From Pseudomonas vranovensis DSM 16006 (GTDB taxonomy: Bacteria; Pseudomonadota; Gammaproteobacteria; Pseudomonadales; Pseudomonadaceae), in NCBI RefSeq assembly GCF_000425805.1, contig NZ_AUED01000003.1:124001-188000 (forward strand): a DNA stretch of 64,000 bases, given 5' to 3'. The notes beneath the pieces were generated by a model. It did not search any database. It had not been told where the DNA came from and saw nothing but the letters and a program-made list of their open reading frames with translations. How positions within the stretch are numbered: the first letter of the stretch is position 1; the number at the start of each line of letters is the position of its first letter. Both the position numbers and the translations under genes were made by a program. Of the stretch, positions 27,614 to 38,508 are shown piece by piece.

Positions 27614-28135
27614 TCAACGCAGGCCGCGTTGGGTTTCGTCGAGTTCGCGGATGTATTTGAAGATCTTGCGGCTGGCGGTAGGCGTCTTGTTGGTCTTCAG
27701 CTCGTGCTGGGCCTGCCGGATCAGCGAGCGCAGTTGCTGTCGATCCGCCTCGGCGTACTCCTGGACAAATTTCTCCAGGACTTCGTCGGTGCCATCGATC
27801 AGCCGGTCGCGCCAGCGTTCGAGGTTGTGGAAACGCTCGTTGTACTGGCGGGAGGACGCGTCGAGTTGGTCAAGAAGCGCAGTGATGGCCTCGATGTCCT
27901 GGTCGCGCATCAGCTTGCCGATGAACGACCGATGTCGCCGTTTGGCCTCGTTTGCCGTGTGCTTCTTGTGCTCTTCAAGTGCCGAGCGCAGTTCGTCGGT
28001 CAAGGGCAGTTTGGCCAGGGTGTCGGGCTTGAGCGTAGTGAGACGCTCGCCCATATCGACCAGCGCCTGCATCTCGCGCTTGACCTGGGTTTTGCTTTTT
28101 TCGCCATCAAAGGCGTTGTCGTAAGAATCAACCAT
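27614..28135 (-). CDS. darP: Ribosome-associated protein DarP/YjgA (DUF615)
   Basis: A 173-residue, highly charged helical protein of the DUF615 family. E. coli YjgA/DarP binds late 50S ribosomal precursors and helps assembly of the peptidyl transferase centre. Visible family features are [17 protein letters not shown] near the N-terminus and [29 protein letters not shown] at the C-terminus. It is a single gene on the minus strand lodged between tldD and pmbA, an arrangement known from other gammaproteobacteria. The frame stays open far upstream as antisense of pmbA, but the ATG drawn marks the family start. Confidence 0.94.
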   Translation of the reverse strand: MVDSYDNAFDGEKSKTQVKREMQALVDMGERLTTLKPDTLAKLPLTDELRSALEEHKKHTANEAKRRHRSFIGKLMRDQDIEAITALLDQLDASSRQYNERFHNLERWRDRLIDGTDEVLEKFVQEYAEADRQQLRSLIRQAQHELKTNKTPTASRKIFKYIRELDETQRGLR

Positions 28136-28243
28136 GGGGGCAGTCCGCTGAGAATCGCCGCCATGATAACCAGTCGGGGGCCGCTTGTCCGGCCCGGTCG
28201 TAGCAAGACCCTCGCCGAACGCAGAATTTGAGTGGAGAAAACC

Positions 28244-29590
28244 ATGAGTGCAGACCAGAGCGTAGGTCCACAGGCCCTGCCGGCGTTGCAGGAACAGGTC
28301 GAACAGATCATCGCCGAAGCCAGGCGCCAGGGCGCCAGCGCCTGTGAAGTGGCGGTGTCGCTGGAGCAGGGGCTGTCGACCTCGGTGCGCCAGCGCGAAG
28401 TGGAAACCGTCGAGTTCAACCGCGACCAGGGGTTCGGCATCACCTTGTATGTGGGCCAGCGCAAAGGCTCGGCCAGTACCTCGGCCAGCGGCGCCGAGGC
28501 GATTCGCGAGACGGTCGCTGCAGCGTTGGCAATCGCCAAGCACACGTCTGAAGACGAATGCGCGGGGCTTGCCGACCCTGCCCTGATGGCGCGGGACTTG
28601 CCGGATTTCGACTTGTATCACGCCTGGGACATTACTCCCGAGCAAGCAATCGAGAAGGCCCTGGCCTGTGAGGCGGCAGCCTTCGAGGCCGATGCCCGGA
28701 TCAAGAACGCCGATGGCACAACCCTCAATACCCACCAGGGCTGCCGGGTTTACGGCAACAGCCATGGCTTCGTCGGCGGCTATGCCTCCACCCGTCACAG
28801 CCTGAGCTGTGTGATGATTGCTGAGGCTGACGGGCAGATGCAGCGCGACTACTGGTACGACGTCAATCGCCAGGGCGAATTGCTGGCCGACCCGCGCAGC
28901 ATCGGCCAGCGCGCCGCACAACGGGCGGCCAGCCGCCTGGGCGCGCGCCCGGTTCCCACTTGCGAGGTGCCCGTGCTGTTTTCGGCTGAACTTGCCGGCG
29001 GCCTGTTCGGTAGCTTTCTGTCGGCGATCTCGGGCGGCAACCTGTATCGCAAGTCCTCGTTCCTCGATGGGGCCATGGGGCAGCGCCTGTTTCCCAGCTG
29101 GTTGACCCTCGACGAGCGTCCACACCTGCAGCGTGCATTGGGCAGTGCGGCATTCGATGGTGACGGCCTGGCGACCTATGCCAAGCCGTTCGTCGAAAAA
29201 GGTGAGTTGGTGTCCTATGTGCTGGGTACCTATTCCGGCCGCAAGTTGGGCCTGCCGAGCACCGCCAACGCCGGTGGTGTGCACAACCTGTATGTGACTC
29301 ATGGCGTGGAAGACCAGGCAGCATTGATTCGACGCATGGGCCGCGGTTTGTTGGTGACCGAGTTGATGGGACACGGTTTGAACATGGTGACCGGCGATTA
29401 TTCTCGTGGCGCGGCGGGGTATTGGGTTGAGAACGGCGAGATCCAGTTTGCAGTCCAGGAGGTAACGATCGCCGGGAATATGAAGGACATGTTCCAGCAG
29501 ATTGTCGCGATCGGTAATGATCTTGAAACCCGCAGCAACATTCATACGGGTTCCGTTCTGATCGAACGGATGACCGTTGCCGGTAGCTGA
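28244..29590 (+). CDS. pmbA: TldE/PmbA, partner of TldD protease
   Basis: Non-catalytic partner of TldD, 448 residues. It shares the fold but lacks the HExxxH zinc motif (the equivalent region reads [17 protein letters not shown]), as expected for PmbA. C-terminal motifs [15 protein letters not shown] and [16 protein letters not shown] are characteristic. Start is the ATG with GGAG seven bases upstream. A REP remnant and then a terminator follow. Confidence 0.95.
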   Translation: MSADQSVGPQALPALQEQVEQIIAEARRQGASACEVAVSLEQGLSTSVRQREVETVEFNRDQGFGITLYVGQRKGSASTSASGAEAIRETVAAALAIAKHTSEDECAGLADPALMARDLPDFDLYHAWDITPEQAIEKALACEAAAFEADARIKNADGTTLNTHQGCRVYGNSHGFVGGYASTRHSLSCVMIAEADGQMQRDYWYDVNRQGELLADPRSIGQRAAQRAASRLGARPVPTCEVPVLFSAELAGGLFGSFLSAISGGNLYRKSSFLDGAMGQRLFPSWLTLDERPHLQRALGSAAFDGDGLATYAKPFVEKGELVSYVLGTYSGRKLGLPSTANAGGVHNLYVTHGVEDQAALIRRMGRGLLVTELMGHGLNMVTGDYSRGAAGYWVENGEIQFAVQEVTIAGNMKDMFQQIVAIGNDLETRSNIHTGSVLIERMTVAGS

Positions 29591-29596
29591 CCGAAG

Positions 29597-29666
29597 GTAG
29601 GAGAGGCTTGCCTCGCGATGCGATGTCGCTGACGAGATGTGATGGCGGGTCAAGCCCACTCCTGCA
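29597..29666. repeat. Degenerate REP inverted pair
   Basis: GTAGGAGAGGCTTGCCTCGCGATG and, in inverse orientation about 20 bases on, GATGGCGGGTCAAGCCCACTC resemble the REP cores in other gaps of this window but differ from each other at several positions. It lies right after the pmbA stop. Confidence 0.6.
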
Positions 29667-29683
29667 GGAAATATCAATTTGAG

Positions 29684-29709
29684 GCCCGACCCATGCGTCG
29701 GGCTTTTTT
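29684..29709 (+). terminator. Rho-independent terminator after pmbA
   Basis: GCCCGAC and GTCGGGC pair around a six-base loop and are followed by six T residues. It separates pmbA from the Fur-regulated promoter just downstream. Confidence 0.85.
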
Positions 29710-29729
29710 GTTTTTCTTTTTCGCCAACC

Positions 29730-29759
29730 TTGAACTGATTCTGATTATCACTTAATAAT
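29730..29759 (+). promoter_or_regulatory. Candidate sigma-70 promoter of fagA-fumC-orfX-sodA
   Basis: TTGAAC and AATAAT are spaced by 18 bases, with the -10 inside the Fur box. Transcription would start about 20 bases before the preferred fagA start codon. Confidence 0.6.
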
Positions 29760-29772
29760 GAATATCATTATC
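29754..29772 (+). promoter_or_regulatory. Fur box
   Basis: AATAATGAATATCATTATC matches the 19-base consensus GATAATGATAATCATTATC at 16 positions. It covers the -10 of the fagA promoter, so iron-loaded Fur should block the promoter and the operon should be expressed in iron limitation, as described for the same operon in P. aeruginosa. Confidence 0.85.
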
Positions 29773-29787
29773 TAGGCGATGATGTTC

Positions 29788-30172
29788 ATGAAACCCGTCC
29801 TTCACGAATTGCCCTACCTCGAAAACTGGCGCTGGCTCAGTCGTCGTATCCGTTGCGCGATGGAGCCGGACGAACCGCGCTTGATCGAACACTACCTGGC
29901 CGAGGGTCGATATCTGGTGTGTTGCACCGACACCTCTGCCTGGACCGTCGCCTTGACCTCTTTCCGCCTGCTCCTGGATACCGCCTGCGATCGCATGCTG
30001 CCTTGGCATTGGCGCTGCCTGTGCCTGGACCAGGCCTGGAAGCCGCTATTGCAGCTGCGCAAGCTCGATGGTTGCGAGCATGGCCAGCGCTGGCAGCCTT
30101 ACGCATTGCAATTGGCGAACTGCACGCTGCTGCCTTCTGTTTCTTTCGCTGAACTGATGCAAGGACTTGATG

Positions 30173-30180
<8 letters not shown>
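29788..30180 (+). CDS. fagA: Fur-associated protein FagA (unknown function)
   Basis: First gene of the fagA-fumC-orfX-sodA operon, about 130 residues, soluble, no signal peptide. The N-terminal part (ELPYLENWRWLSRRIRCAMEPDEPRLIEHYL) is dense in Trp and Arg and the middle is Cys/Trp-rich; no enzymatic motif is recognised. Two further in-frame ATGs lie just upstream, but the promoter position and an AGGCG site nine bases away favour the ATG used here. The name comes from Fur control and operon position; its biochemical role is unknown. Its end overlaps the fumC start by eight bases. Confidence 0.85.
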
Positions 30181-31549
<1,369 letters not shown>

Positions 31550-31569
31550 TACCGCACTGGAGGTTTGTC

Positions 31570-32031
31570 ATGCAGCACTGGAAGCGCACCACCGAAATCG
31601 CCAATCGCCTGTTCGATCAGGGCGAGCTGGTTGATGCCCGCGAGTTGTATCTGCAGGCCCTGGCCCTGGCCCAGGTGTTGTTCGAGCGCTGGCATGACGC
31701 CGATGAAGCGGTGGCCGTGTGCGTCATCGCTCATCACAACCTGGCGGACCTGCACTTGCGCCTGAACCAACCTCAGGAAAGCGCGGAGTACCTCTGCGCG
31801 ATCCATCAGCGGTTGTTGCAGGCCATGCAGGACCAACGCCTGGCACCGGCGCTGCGCGAAGCGGCGCTACGTCACAGCAGCAAGACTTACACCGAGCTTT
31901 TGAACTTCATCAGCGAGTACGGCCAGTACCCGCGTACCGAACGCCTGCTCCATAGCCATGGCCCGCAGCCGGTGGTTATGGCCGGTCAGGAAAGTGCCGG
32001 GTCGTCGGCTCACCACTACGGAATCCATTGA
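31570..32031 (+). CDS. OrfX-like helical-repeat protein of the sodA operon
   Basis: A 153-residue soluble protein made of amphipathic helices in a TPR-like pattern ([24 protein letters not shown], then [22 protein letters not shown]). It corresponds to orfX, the uncharacterised gene between fumC and sodA in Pseudomonas. It starts 20 bases after fumC with GGAGG upstream and ends two bases before the sodA start, so it is part of the iron-limitation operon. A role as adaptor or chaperone for the neighbouring enzymes would be a guess. Confidence 0.85.
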   Translation: MQHWKRTTEIANRLFDQGELVDARELYLQALALAQVLFERWHDADEAVAVCVIAHHNLADLHLRLNQPQESAEYLCAIHQRLLQAMQDQRLAPALREAALRHSSKTYTELLNFISEYGQYPRTERLLHSHGPQPVVMAGQESAGSSAHHYGIH

Positions 32032-32033
32032 AC

Positions 32034-32645
32034 ATGCCTTATACCTTGCCTGCCTTGCCTTACGCCTACGATGCGCTTGAGCCGCACATCGACACCCAGA
32101 CCATGCAGATTCACCACAGCAAGCACCACCAGACCTACATCAACAATCTGAACGCAGCTGTCGAAGGCACCGAGTGGGCCGAGTGGCCAGTAGAAAAACT
32201 GGTAGCGGCAGTCAAGCAGTTGCCGCAACCGCTGCAGGCGGCTGTGATCAACCAGGGTGGCGGGCATGCCAACCATTCGTTGTTCTGGACGATCATGTCG
32301 CCCAAAGGCGGTGGTCTGCCGCAGGGTGCGGTGGCCAAGGCCATTGATGAACAGCTGGGCGGTTTCGAGGCCTTCAAGGATGCTTTCACCAAGGCAGCCC
32401 TGACCCGTTTTGGCAGCGGTTGGGCCTGGCTCAGCGTGACACCTGAGAAAAAGCTCATGGTGGAAAGCAGCGGCAACCAGGACAGCCCGTTGATGAATGG
32501 AAACACACCGATCCTTGGGTTGGACGTGTGGGAACATGCCTACTACTTGCTGTACCAGAATCGCCGACCTGAATACATCAATGCCTTCTACAGCGTGATC
32601 GACTGGTCCGAAGTCGAACGTCGCTACGTAGCCGCCCTGGTGTGA
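32034..32645 (+). CDS. sodA: Superoxide dismutase, Mn type
   Basis: A 203-residue cytoplasmic superoxide dismutase. Metal ligands are in [13 protein letters not shown] (first His pair), [10 protein letters not shown] and [19 protein letters not shown]. Manganese preference is indicated by the GNQDSPLM segment, where MnSOD carries the active-site Gln, instead of the iron-enzyme SNAGTP. Expressed from the Fur-controlled operon with fumC, it replaces the iron enzyme in iron starvation. The start is the ATG two bases after the orfX stop. Confidence 0.96.
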   Translation: MPYTLPALPYAYDALEPHIDTQTMQIHHSKHHQTYINNLNAAVEGTEWAEWPVEKLVAAVKQLPQPLQAAVINQGGGHANHSLFWTIMSPKGGGLPQGAVAKAIDEQLGGFEAFKDAFTKAALTRFGSGWAWLSVTPEKKLMVESSGNQDSPLMNGNTPILGLDVWEHAYYLLYQNRRPEYINAFYSVIDWSEVERRYVAALV

Positions 32646-32656
32646 GTCGTACCGGT

Positions 32657-33550
32657 ATGCCTACGGATGTGATGTCCATCAGTGGCGTGCGCCTGTTTCG
32701 CCTGGCCCTCGGTACGCTGCTGTTGCTGGTCGGTTGTGCCTTGCTTATGGCGCAGGGAATCGCCTGGCTGGACCTTGAGCCGCGCATGATGCGCGCGCTC
32801 GAGGGTGGTGCCCTGTGCGCGCTGGGTACGGCGCTGGGTGCAGTGCCGGTGCTGGTGATCCGCAGCATGGCGGTTGCCCTGGCCGATACCTTGTTGGGTT
32901 TCGGTGCCGGTGTAATGCTGGCGGCCACGGCCTTCTCGCTGATCATTCCAGGGCTGGATGCGGCCCAGGCTATCGGGTTGAACAAGTGGGGAGCGGGCGG
33001 GCTGATCAGCTTCGGCCTGCTGTTTGGCGCATTTTGCCTGTACCTGGTTGATCTCAAGGTTTCCGGCGGGTCGCCGGAAGCCCTGGTGGGAAGTGCTCAG
33101 CAACCGGTGATAGCTGCACGGATCTGGGTATTCGTCATTGCCATCATTGCCCACAACATTCCCGAAGGCATGGCTATTGGCGTGTCAGCTGGCGGTGGTA
33201 TGCCAGATGCCGACAGCCTGGCCATGGGTATTGCACTGCAGGATGTGCCTGAAGGCCTGGTCATCGCCCTGGTGCTCGCCGGGGCGGGAATGGGGCGGTT
33301 CAAGGCGTTTTTGATCGGCGCGGCGTCCGGGCTGGTCGAGCCGGTGGCGGCTCTGTTGTGCGCCTGGCTGGTAACGGTGGCAGAGCTCTTGCTGCCATTG
33401 GGGCTGGCGTGTGCCGCCGGAGCAATGTTGCTGGTGGTGACTCAGGAGATCATCCCTGAATCACGCAGCAACGGCCATCATCGCCTGGCAAGCCTGGGAC
33501 TGTGCATTGGCTTCTGCCTGATGATGGTGATGGACACGGCGTTGTCTTGA
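32657..33550 (+). CDS. ZIP-family divalent metal transporter
   Basis: Inner-membrane protein of about 297 residues with around eight helices. The metal-binding helices are clear: HNIPEGMAIGVS and DVPEGLVIALV carry the conserved His/Asn-Pro-Glu-Gly motifs, and a third motif VTQEIIPES lies near the end. ZIP proteins bring in Zn2+, Mn2+ or Fe2+. The position directly after sodA, overlapping if a GTG at 32642 is used, suggests Mn2+ or Fe2+ supply for the same response (inference). The start is uncertain; ATGs also exist at 32657 and 32672. Confidence 0.87.
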   Translation: MPTDVMSISGVRLFRLALGTLLLLVGCALLMAQGIAWLDLEPRMMRALEGGALCALGTALGAVPVLVIRSMAVALADTLLGFGAGVMLAATAFSLIIPGLDAAQAIGLNKWGAGGLISFGLLFGAFCLYLVDLKVSGGSPEALVGSAQQPVIAARIWVFVIAIIAHNIPEGMAIGVSAGGGMPDADSLAMGIALQDVPEGLVIALVLAGAGMGRFKAFLIGAASGLVEPVAALLCAWLVTVAELLLPLGLACAAGAMLLVVTQEIIPESRSNGHHRLASLGLCIGFCLMMVMDTALS

Positions 33551-33556
33551 ACGAAA

Positions 33557-33580
33557 ACGAGGGCGATCACTCGCCCTCGT
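33557..33580 (-). terminator. Terminator of the rpoN-ptsO operon, overlapping the ptsO stop
   Basis: Perfect 10-bp stem ACGAGGGCGA/TCGCCCTCGT with a four-base loop. On the minus strand the stem is followed by TTTTC. The loop contains the TGA stop codon of ptsO, so the last sense codons form the ascending arm. It may also act for the convergent ZIP gene. Confidence 0.8.
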
Positions 33581-33839
33581 CAAAATAGTTGTTGATCAGC
33601 TCGACCAGTGCTGTGAGTGCTGCGTCCTCGTCTTCGCCTTCGGTATGTAGATGCACCTGGGTACCTTTTCCAGCCGCCAACATCATTACGGCCATGATGC
33701 TTTTGCCATCGATCAGTTTGTCGGGCGCACGACCTACACGCACCGTGCAGGGGAAGCGTCCAGCCACGCCAACGAATTTTGCAGCAGCCCGGGCATGCAG
33801 CCCCAGCTTGTTGATGATGGTGATCTCACGAGCAGGCAT
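33567..33839 (-). CDS. ptsO: Nitrogen-PTS phosphocarrier NPr
   Basis: HPr-like phosphocarrier of 90 residues. The active His15 lies in KLGLHARAAAKF, and the regulatory loop contains GKSIMAVMMLAAGKG. In the nitrogen PTS it relays phosphate from PtsP to PtsN (EIIANtr), adjusting carbon/nitrogen balance and, in P. putida, polyhydroxyalkanoate and other traits. Last gene of rpoN-hpf-ptsN-rapZ-ptsO; its stop codon lies in the terminator loop. Confidence 0.96.
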   Translation of the reverse strand: MPAREITIINKLGLHARAAAKFVGVAGRFPCTVRVGRAPDKLIDGKSIMAVMMLAAGKGTQVHLHTEGEDEDAALTALVELINNYFDEGE

Positions 33840-33859
33840 CGCGGCGGTAGTCCTGTGGG

Positions 33860-34714
33860 CTAGAGGTCGCGGTGGCGGACCTGGACGTTCTTCAAGGATT
33901 GTTGCAACAACTGGCCCAGGCGCTCGGTCAGGTAAACCGAGCGGTGGTGTCCACCGGTGCAGCCAATGGCAATGGTGACATAGGCGCGATTGCTGGCAGC
34001 AAAGCGCGGCAGCCATTTGAGCAGGTAGCTGGAGATATCCTGGAACATCTCCTCGACATCGGGCTGGGCCGCGAGATAGTCGATGACCGGTTGCTCCAGA
34101 CCCGAGTGCTCGCGCAGCTCCGGCTTCCAGTAGGGATTGGGCAGGCAGCGCACGTCGAACACCAGGTCGGCGTCAATCGGCATGCCCCGCTTGAAACCGA
34201 AGGATTCGACGAGGAAGGCAGTCCCGGGTTCCGGCTGGTTGAGCAGGCGCAGCTTGATCGAATCACGCAGCTGATACAGGTTCAGGTTGGTGGTGTCGAT
34301 TTTAAGGTCGGCGAGGTCGGCGATAGGGCCCAGCAGCTCGGTTTCGTCCTTGATGGCTTCGGCCAGGGAACGGTTGGCGTTGGTCAACGGGTGACGGCGG
34401 CGGGTTTCCGAGAAGCGCTTGAGCAGTGTGTCTTCGTCGGCATCCAGGTACAGCACATCACACTGGATATGACGACCGCGCGCCTCTTCCAGTAATTCCG
34501 GGAAGCGCGACAGGTGGCTGGGCAGGTTGCGGGCATCGATCGATACGGCCACCTTGGGCTGCATCAGCTCGGTATTGATCAGGGCGTTCTCGGCCAGTTG
34601 GGGCAACAACCCGGCGGGCAGGTTGTCGATACAGTAGTAGCCGTTGTCCTCAAGGACAGCGAGGGCAGTACTCTTGCCGGAGCCAGACCGGCCGCTGACG
34701 ATGATCAAGCGCAT
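33860..34714 (-). CDS. rapZ: RNase adapter protein RapZ (P-loop ATPase)
   Basis: A 284-residue protein with N-terminal Walker [10 protein letters not shown] (residues 8-16) and the C-terminal [16 protein letters not shown] motif of the RapZ/YvcJ family. In E. coli RapZ guides RNase E to the small RNA GlmZ and so controls amino sugar synthesis. Whether that circuit exists in Pseudomonas cannot be told from this window. It lies between ptsN and ptsO in the rpoN operon, three bases after ptsN. Confidence 0.95.
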   Translation of the reverse strand: MRLIIVSGRSGSGKSTALAVLEDNGYYCIDNLPAGLLPQLAENALINTELMQPKVAVSIDARNLPSHLSRFPELLEEARGRHIQCDVLYLDADEDTLLKRFSETRRRHPLTNANRSLAEAIKDETELLGPIADLADLKIDTTNLNLYQLRDSIKLRLLNQPEPGTAFLVESFGFKRGMPIDADLVFDVRCLPNPYWKPELREHSGLEQPVIDYLAAQPDVEEMFQDISSYLLKWLPRFAASNRAYVTIAIGCTGGHHRSVYLTERLGQLLQQSLKNVQVRHRDL

Positions 34715-34717
34715 ATA

Positions 34718-35182
34718 TCAATGCTCGTTCTGTGCGTCCAGTACGACCTGGTACAGGGCTTCGCTGCTGTTGGCGGCGCGTAGCCGGTCACGTACGTCCT
34801 TGCGGTCGAGCATGCTTGCGATCTGGCGCAGCAATTCCAGGTGCGCATCGGTAGCCGCCTCCGGAACCAGCAGGACAAACAGCAAGTCGACTGGCGCGCC
34901 ATCAATGGCGTCGTAGTCGATCGGTGCTTCCAGGTGTATCAGGGCGCTGATAGGCGATGAGCAGCCTTTGAGGCGGCAGTGTGGAATGGCAATGCCATTG
35001 CCAAACCCGGTTGACCCGAGTTTCTCCCGGGCAAACAGGCTTTCAAATACGTCCTGCATCTCCAGGTCGGTAACTTCCCGGTCGATCAGGGTGGCGATTT
35101 CCTGGAGGACGCGCTTTTTACTGCCGCCCGGCACGTTCACAAGGGAACGGCCGGGGGTCAGGATGGTTTCAAGTCGGATCAT
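34718..35182 (-). CDS. ptsN: Nitrogen-PTS EIIA component
   Basis: EIIA-Ntr protein of 154 residues. Phosphorylated His68 lies in GNGIAIPHCRL. It takes phosphate from NPr and in its unphosphorylated form regulates partners such as the KdpD sensor or pyruvate dehydrogenase in Pseudomonas (family knowledge). The gene follows hpf by twelve bases and precedes rapZ in the rpoN operon. Confidence 0.97.
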   Translation of the reverse strand: MIRLETILTPGRSLVNVPGGSKKRVLQEIATLIDREVTDLEMQDVFESLFAREKLGSTGFGNGIAIPHCRLKGCSSPISALIHLEAPIDYDAIDGAPVDLLFVLLVPEAATDAHLELLRQIASMLDRKDVRDRLRAANSSEALYQVVLDAQNEH

Positions 35183-35194
35183 GGATGAGGGGGA

Positions 35195-35503
35195 TCAGCG
35201 GGCCGCTGCACCTTGCAGCAGGCTTTGCTGTTTTTCCTTGTGTTTTTTCAGTTGGCGGTCGAGCTTGTCAGTCAAGGCATCGATCGCTGCATACATGTCT
35301 GTGTGTTCGGCATTTGCAACAACTTCGCCGCCGGGAATAAACAGCGTTGCTTCGATTTTCTGCTGCAGCTTCTCGACCTTCATGATTACCGTCACATTGG
35401 TAATCTTGTCGAAGTGCCCCTCCAGTCGCTTCAGTTTCTGTTCGACATACTCACGCAGGGGCTGAGTGACTTCTACATGCTGTCCACTGATATTGACTTG
35501 CAT
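35195..35503 (-). CDS. hpf: Ribosome hibernation promoting factor (short HPF)
   Basis: A 102-residue protein of the HPF/YfiA family, starting MQVNISGQHVEVTQPLREYV. It has the short form, which acts in pairing 70S ribosomes as inactive dimers in stationary phase. AAGGAGAAG precedes the start chosen; an in-frame upstream extension is not conserved in character. It lies immediately downstream of rpoN. Confidence 0.95.
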   Translation of the reverse strand: MQVNISGQHVEVTQPLREYVEQKLKRLEGHFDKITNVTVIMKVEKLQQKIEATLFIPGGEVVANAEHTDMYAAIDALTDKLDRQLKKHKEKQQSLLQGAAAR

Positions 35504-35584
35504 ACAGCTTCTCCTTTGTTGCCGGTGCATAAGAGGCAGGTGTTGCGCCTGCCACTGAACTGCGATGGCACACCTCAGGGGCCG

Positions 35585-37078
35585 TTACATCAATCGCTTG
35601 CGCTCGCTCGACGGTGCAATGCCGAGGGACTCGCGGTACTTGGCGACGGTGCGACGGGCTACCTGGATGCCTTGTGCCTCCAGTAAACCAGCGATCTTGC
35701 TGTCACTCAATGGCTTTTTCTGATTTTCAGCTGCAACCAGTTTTTTGATGATCGCGCGGATGGCTGTGGACGAGCATTCGCCGCCTTCGGAGGTACTCAC
35801 GTGGCTGGAGAAAAAGTACTTCAGCTCGTAAATGCCCCGTGGGGTATGCATGTATTTCTGGGTGGTTACCCGGGAAATCGTCGACTCGTGCATGCCTACC
35901 GCTTCGGCGATGTCGTGCAGCACCAGCGGCTTCATCGCTTCGTCGCCGTGGTCGAGAAAGCCCCGTTGATGCTCGACGATCTGGGTGGCGACCTTCATCA
36001 GGGTCTCGTTGCGGCTCTGCAGGCTCTTGATGAACCAGCGGGCTTCCTGCAACTGATTGCGCATGAAGGTGTTGTCGGCACTGGTGTCGGCACGACGGAC
36101 GAAGCCTGCGTACTGCGGGTTGACCCGCAGGCGCGGGACGGCTTCCTGGTTCAGCTCGACCAGCCAGCGTTCGTTGTCCTTGCGTACGATCACGTCCGGG
36201 ACAACGTACTCGGGCTCGCTGGACTCGATCTGCGAACCGGGGCGCGGGTTGAGGCTCTGGACCAGTTCGATCACCTGGCGCAACTCGTCTTCCTTGAGCT
36301 TCATGCGGCGCATCAGCTGGCTGTAGTCGCGGCTGCCGAGCAGGTCGATATAGTCGCTGACCAGGCGCTGCGCCTCGGCCATCCACGGCGTCGTGGCAGG
36401 CAGTTGGCGCAGTTGCAACAGCAGGCATTCGCCGAGGTTGCGCGCGCCGATGCCGGCGGGTTCGAATTGCTGGATGCGATGCAGTACGGCCTCGACTTCA
36501 TCGAGCTCGATATCCAGCTCGGGATCGAAGGATTCGCAGACTTCTTCGAGTGTCTCGTCCAGGTAGCCCTGGTTGTTGATGCAGTCGATCAGCGTCACGG
36601 CGATCAACCGGTCGGTGTCGGACATCGGCGCCAGGTTCAACTGCCAGAGCAGGTGGCTCTGCAGGCTTTCACCGACCGAAGTACGGGTGGTGAAGTCCCA
36701 CTCGTCATCGTCATTGCTGGGCAGGCTGCTGGCGCTGGTCTGGTAGATGTCTTCCCAGGCCGTGTCGACTGGCAGTTCATTGGGGATGCGTTCGCTCCAC
36801 TCGCCCTCTTCGAGGTTGTCCACTGTTTGCGTGGTTTCCTGGAAGCTGGTGTCCTGGGTTTCGGCGACAGGCTTGCTTTCGGCGTTATCGGCCATCGGGT
36901 CGCTGTTGTCGAAATCGTCGCCTTCTTCCTGGCGTTCGAGCATCGGGTTCGACTCCAGCGCTTCCTGGATCTCCTGCTGGAGATCAAGGGTAGATAGCTG
37001 GAGCAGACGGATGGCCTGTTGCAACTGCGGGGTCATCGTCAGTTGCTGGCCCATTCTTAGGACGAGCGATGGTTTCAT
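35585..37078 (-). CDS. rpoN: RNA polymerase sigma-54 factor
   Basis: Sigma-54, 497 residues. Region I is glutamine/leucine-rich ([29 protein letters not shown]), region II is acidic, and region III holds the core-binding and DNA-binding parts including the RpoN box [10 protein letters not shown] near the C-terminus. It directs transcription of nitrogen, flagellar and many catabolic genes with enhancer-binding activators. First gene of the rpoN-hpf-ptsN-rapZ-ptsO block, about 180 bases downstream of lptB with its own likely promoter. Confidence 0.98.
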   Translation of the reverse strand: MKPSLVLRMGQQLTMTPQLQQAIRLLQLSTLDLQQEIQEALESNPMLERQEEGDDFDNSDPMADNAESKPVAETQDTSFQETTQTVDNLEEGEWSERIPNELPVDTAWEDIYQTSASSLPSNDDDEWDFTTRTSVGESLQSHLLWQLNLAPMSDTDRLIAVTLIDCINNQGYLDETLEEVCESFDPELDIELDEVEAVLHRIQQFEPAGIGARNLGECLLLQLRQLPATTPWMAEAQRLVSDYIDLLGSRDYSQLMRRMKLKEDELRQVIELVQSLNPRPGSQIESSEPEYVVPDVIVRKDNERWLVELNQEAVPRLRVNPQYAGFVRRADTSADNTFMRNQLQEARWFIKSLQSRNETLMKVATQIVEHQRGFLDHGDEAMKPLVLHDIAEAVGMHESTISRVTTQKYMHTPRGIYELKYFFSSHVSTSEGGECSSTAIRAIIKKLVAAENQKKPLSDSKIAGLLEAQGIQVARRTVAKYRESLGIAPSSERKRLM

Positions 37079-37156
37079 GGCAGGGGCTTAACACCTTATT
37101 TGCCGGCGCACATGCGCCATCCACTACAAGGGCACCGAAGCGCCAACTTTAAGCAA

Positions 37157-37162
37157 ATTATA
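37157..37162 (-). promoter_or_regulatory. Candidate -10 element of rpoN
   Basis: On the minus strand a perfect TATAAT lies about 80 bases before the rpoN ATG, inside the only sizeable gap of this block. The matching -35 is poor, so it may be activator-assisted or only moderately active. Confidence 0.5.
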
Positions 37163-37257
37163 TGCCTGAAGTTGAAGCGTTTGCCTAGGGTGCGGTAACA
37201 AATATGCCGCATTTCGCCGGTTCAGCGGCCCATGGCAAACGCTGTGCTGCTTCGAAC

Positions 37258-37983
37258 TTACAAGCGGAACTCGTGGCCCAGGTAGACCTCTTTAACCAGA
37301 TCGTTGGCCAGGATGGTCTGCGCATCGCCTTCGGCGATCAGTTGGCCATCATTGACGATGTAGGCGGTTTCGCAGATATCCAGAGTTTCCCGAACGTTAT
37401 GGTCGGTGATCAGCACGCCAATGCCTTTGGCCTTGAGGTGGTGGATGATCTGCTTGATGTCGCCGACCGAAATCGGGTCGACACCGGCAAAGGGTTCGTC
37501 GAGCAGGATGAACTTCGGGGCCGTGGCCAGTGCCCGGGCGATTTCCACGCGTCGCCGCTCGCCCCCGGAAAGGCTCATGCCGAGGTTGTCGCGAATATGG
37601 CTGATGTGGAATTCCTGCAGCAGGCTTTCCAGCTCCTTGCGGCGTCCGGCGGCATCGAGCTCCTTGCGGGTTTCGAGGATCGCCATGATGTTGTCGGCCA
37701 CCGACAGCTTGCGAAAGATCGATGCCTCCTGGGGCAGGTAGCCGATGCCGGCACGGGCACGCCCGTGCATCGGCTGGTGGCTGACATCCAGGTCGTCGAT
37801 CAGGACGCGTCCCTGGTCGGCCTGGACCAGTCCGACGATCATGTAGAAGCAGGTGGTCTTGCCGGCGCCGTTAGGGCCGAGCAGGCCGACGATCTGGCCG
37901 CTGTCGATAGACAGGCTGACGTCACGTACTACCTGACGGCTTTTGTAGCTCTTGGCCAGGTGCTGGGCTTTGAGGGTTGCCAT
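37258..37983 (-). CDS. lptB: LPS export ABC transporter ATP-binding protein LptB
   Basis: ATPase of the LptB2FG transporter, 241 residues. Walker A GPNGAGKT is at residues 36-43, the signature is [15 protein letters not shown] and Walker B is [12 protein letters not shown]. It powers extraction of LPS from the inner membrane into the LptC-LptA bridge. The membrane partners lptF and lptG are in this same window at its right end. It begins directly after lptA. Confidence 0.98.
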   Translation of the reverse strand: MATLKAQHLAKSYKSRQVVRDVSLSIDSGQIVGLLGPNGAGKTTCFYMIVGLVQADQGRVLIDDLDVSHQPMHGRARAGIGYLPQEASIFRKLSVADNIMAILETRKELDAAGRRKELESLLQEFHISHIRDNLGMSLSGGERRRVEIARALATAPKFILLDEPFAGVDPISVGDIKQIIHHLKAKGIGVLITDHNVRETLDICETAYIVNDGQLIAEGDAQTILANDLVKEVYLGHEFRL

Positions 37984-38508
37984 TTACTCGGCCTTCTTCT
38001 TCGGCTGGATCACCATGTCGATGCGTTGGCGTGGCGTGGTGACGTTGCTGCCACGGCCGGCGGTCGCTACCTGGGACTTGGTGTTGTAGACGATCTTCTC
38101 TCCTTCGGTGGTGTTGCCTTCGTTTTCCACCTTGGCGCGATCGGTCAGTACAACCAGTTCTTTTTGCGACTGGTACTGGATAGTGACGGCCCAGCCTTTC
38201 ATCTTGTCCGGCTTGTCGGCGCTCTGCTGTTGCTCGAAGTAGGCGAGGTTGCCCACCGAAGTCACGACGTCGATGTCGCCGGAGTCGGCGCGGGTGATGG
38301 TCACGGTGTTGCCTTTGATCATCATCGAGCCCTGGGTGATGATGACGTCTCCGGTATAGGTGGCGACGCCTTTCTTGTCGTCCAGGTGCGCGTTGTCGGC
38401 CTGGATGCGAATTGGCTGGTTACGGTCGGTCGGCAGGGCCCAGGCGCTCGCGCTTCCCAGTGCTGCGCTCAGGCTGAGCAAAAAGGGGAGGGTTTTAACG
38501 AGCCTCAT
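37984..38508 (-). CDS. lptA: LPS transport periplasmic protein LptA
   Basis: A 174-residue periplasmic protein with signal peptide (LPFLLSLSAALGSASAWA) and a beta-jellyroll LptA/OstA domain (IRIQADNAHLDDKKGVATYTGDVIITQG). It polymerises into the bridge that carries LPS to LptDE in the outer membrane. Overlaps the end of lptC by 14 bases and abuts lptB, so the three are coupled. Confidence 0.96.
   Translation of the reverse strand: MRLVKTLPFLLSLSAALGSASAWALPTDRNQPIRIQADNAHLDDKKGVATYTGDVIITQGSMMIKGNTVTITRADSGDIDVVTSVGNLAYFEQQQSADKPDKMKGWAVTIQYQSQKELVVLTDRAKVENEGNTTEGEKIVYNTKSQVATAGRGSNVTTPRQRIDMVIQPKKKAE

Noticed and set aside
27614-29677. 687-codon open frame antisense to pmbA, fused to darP
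   Set aside because: Only the last 173 codons match a protein family; the rest mirrors the pmbA coding frame in GC-rich sequence.
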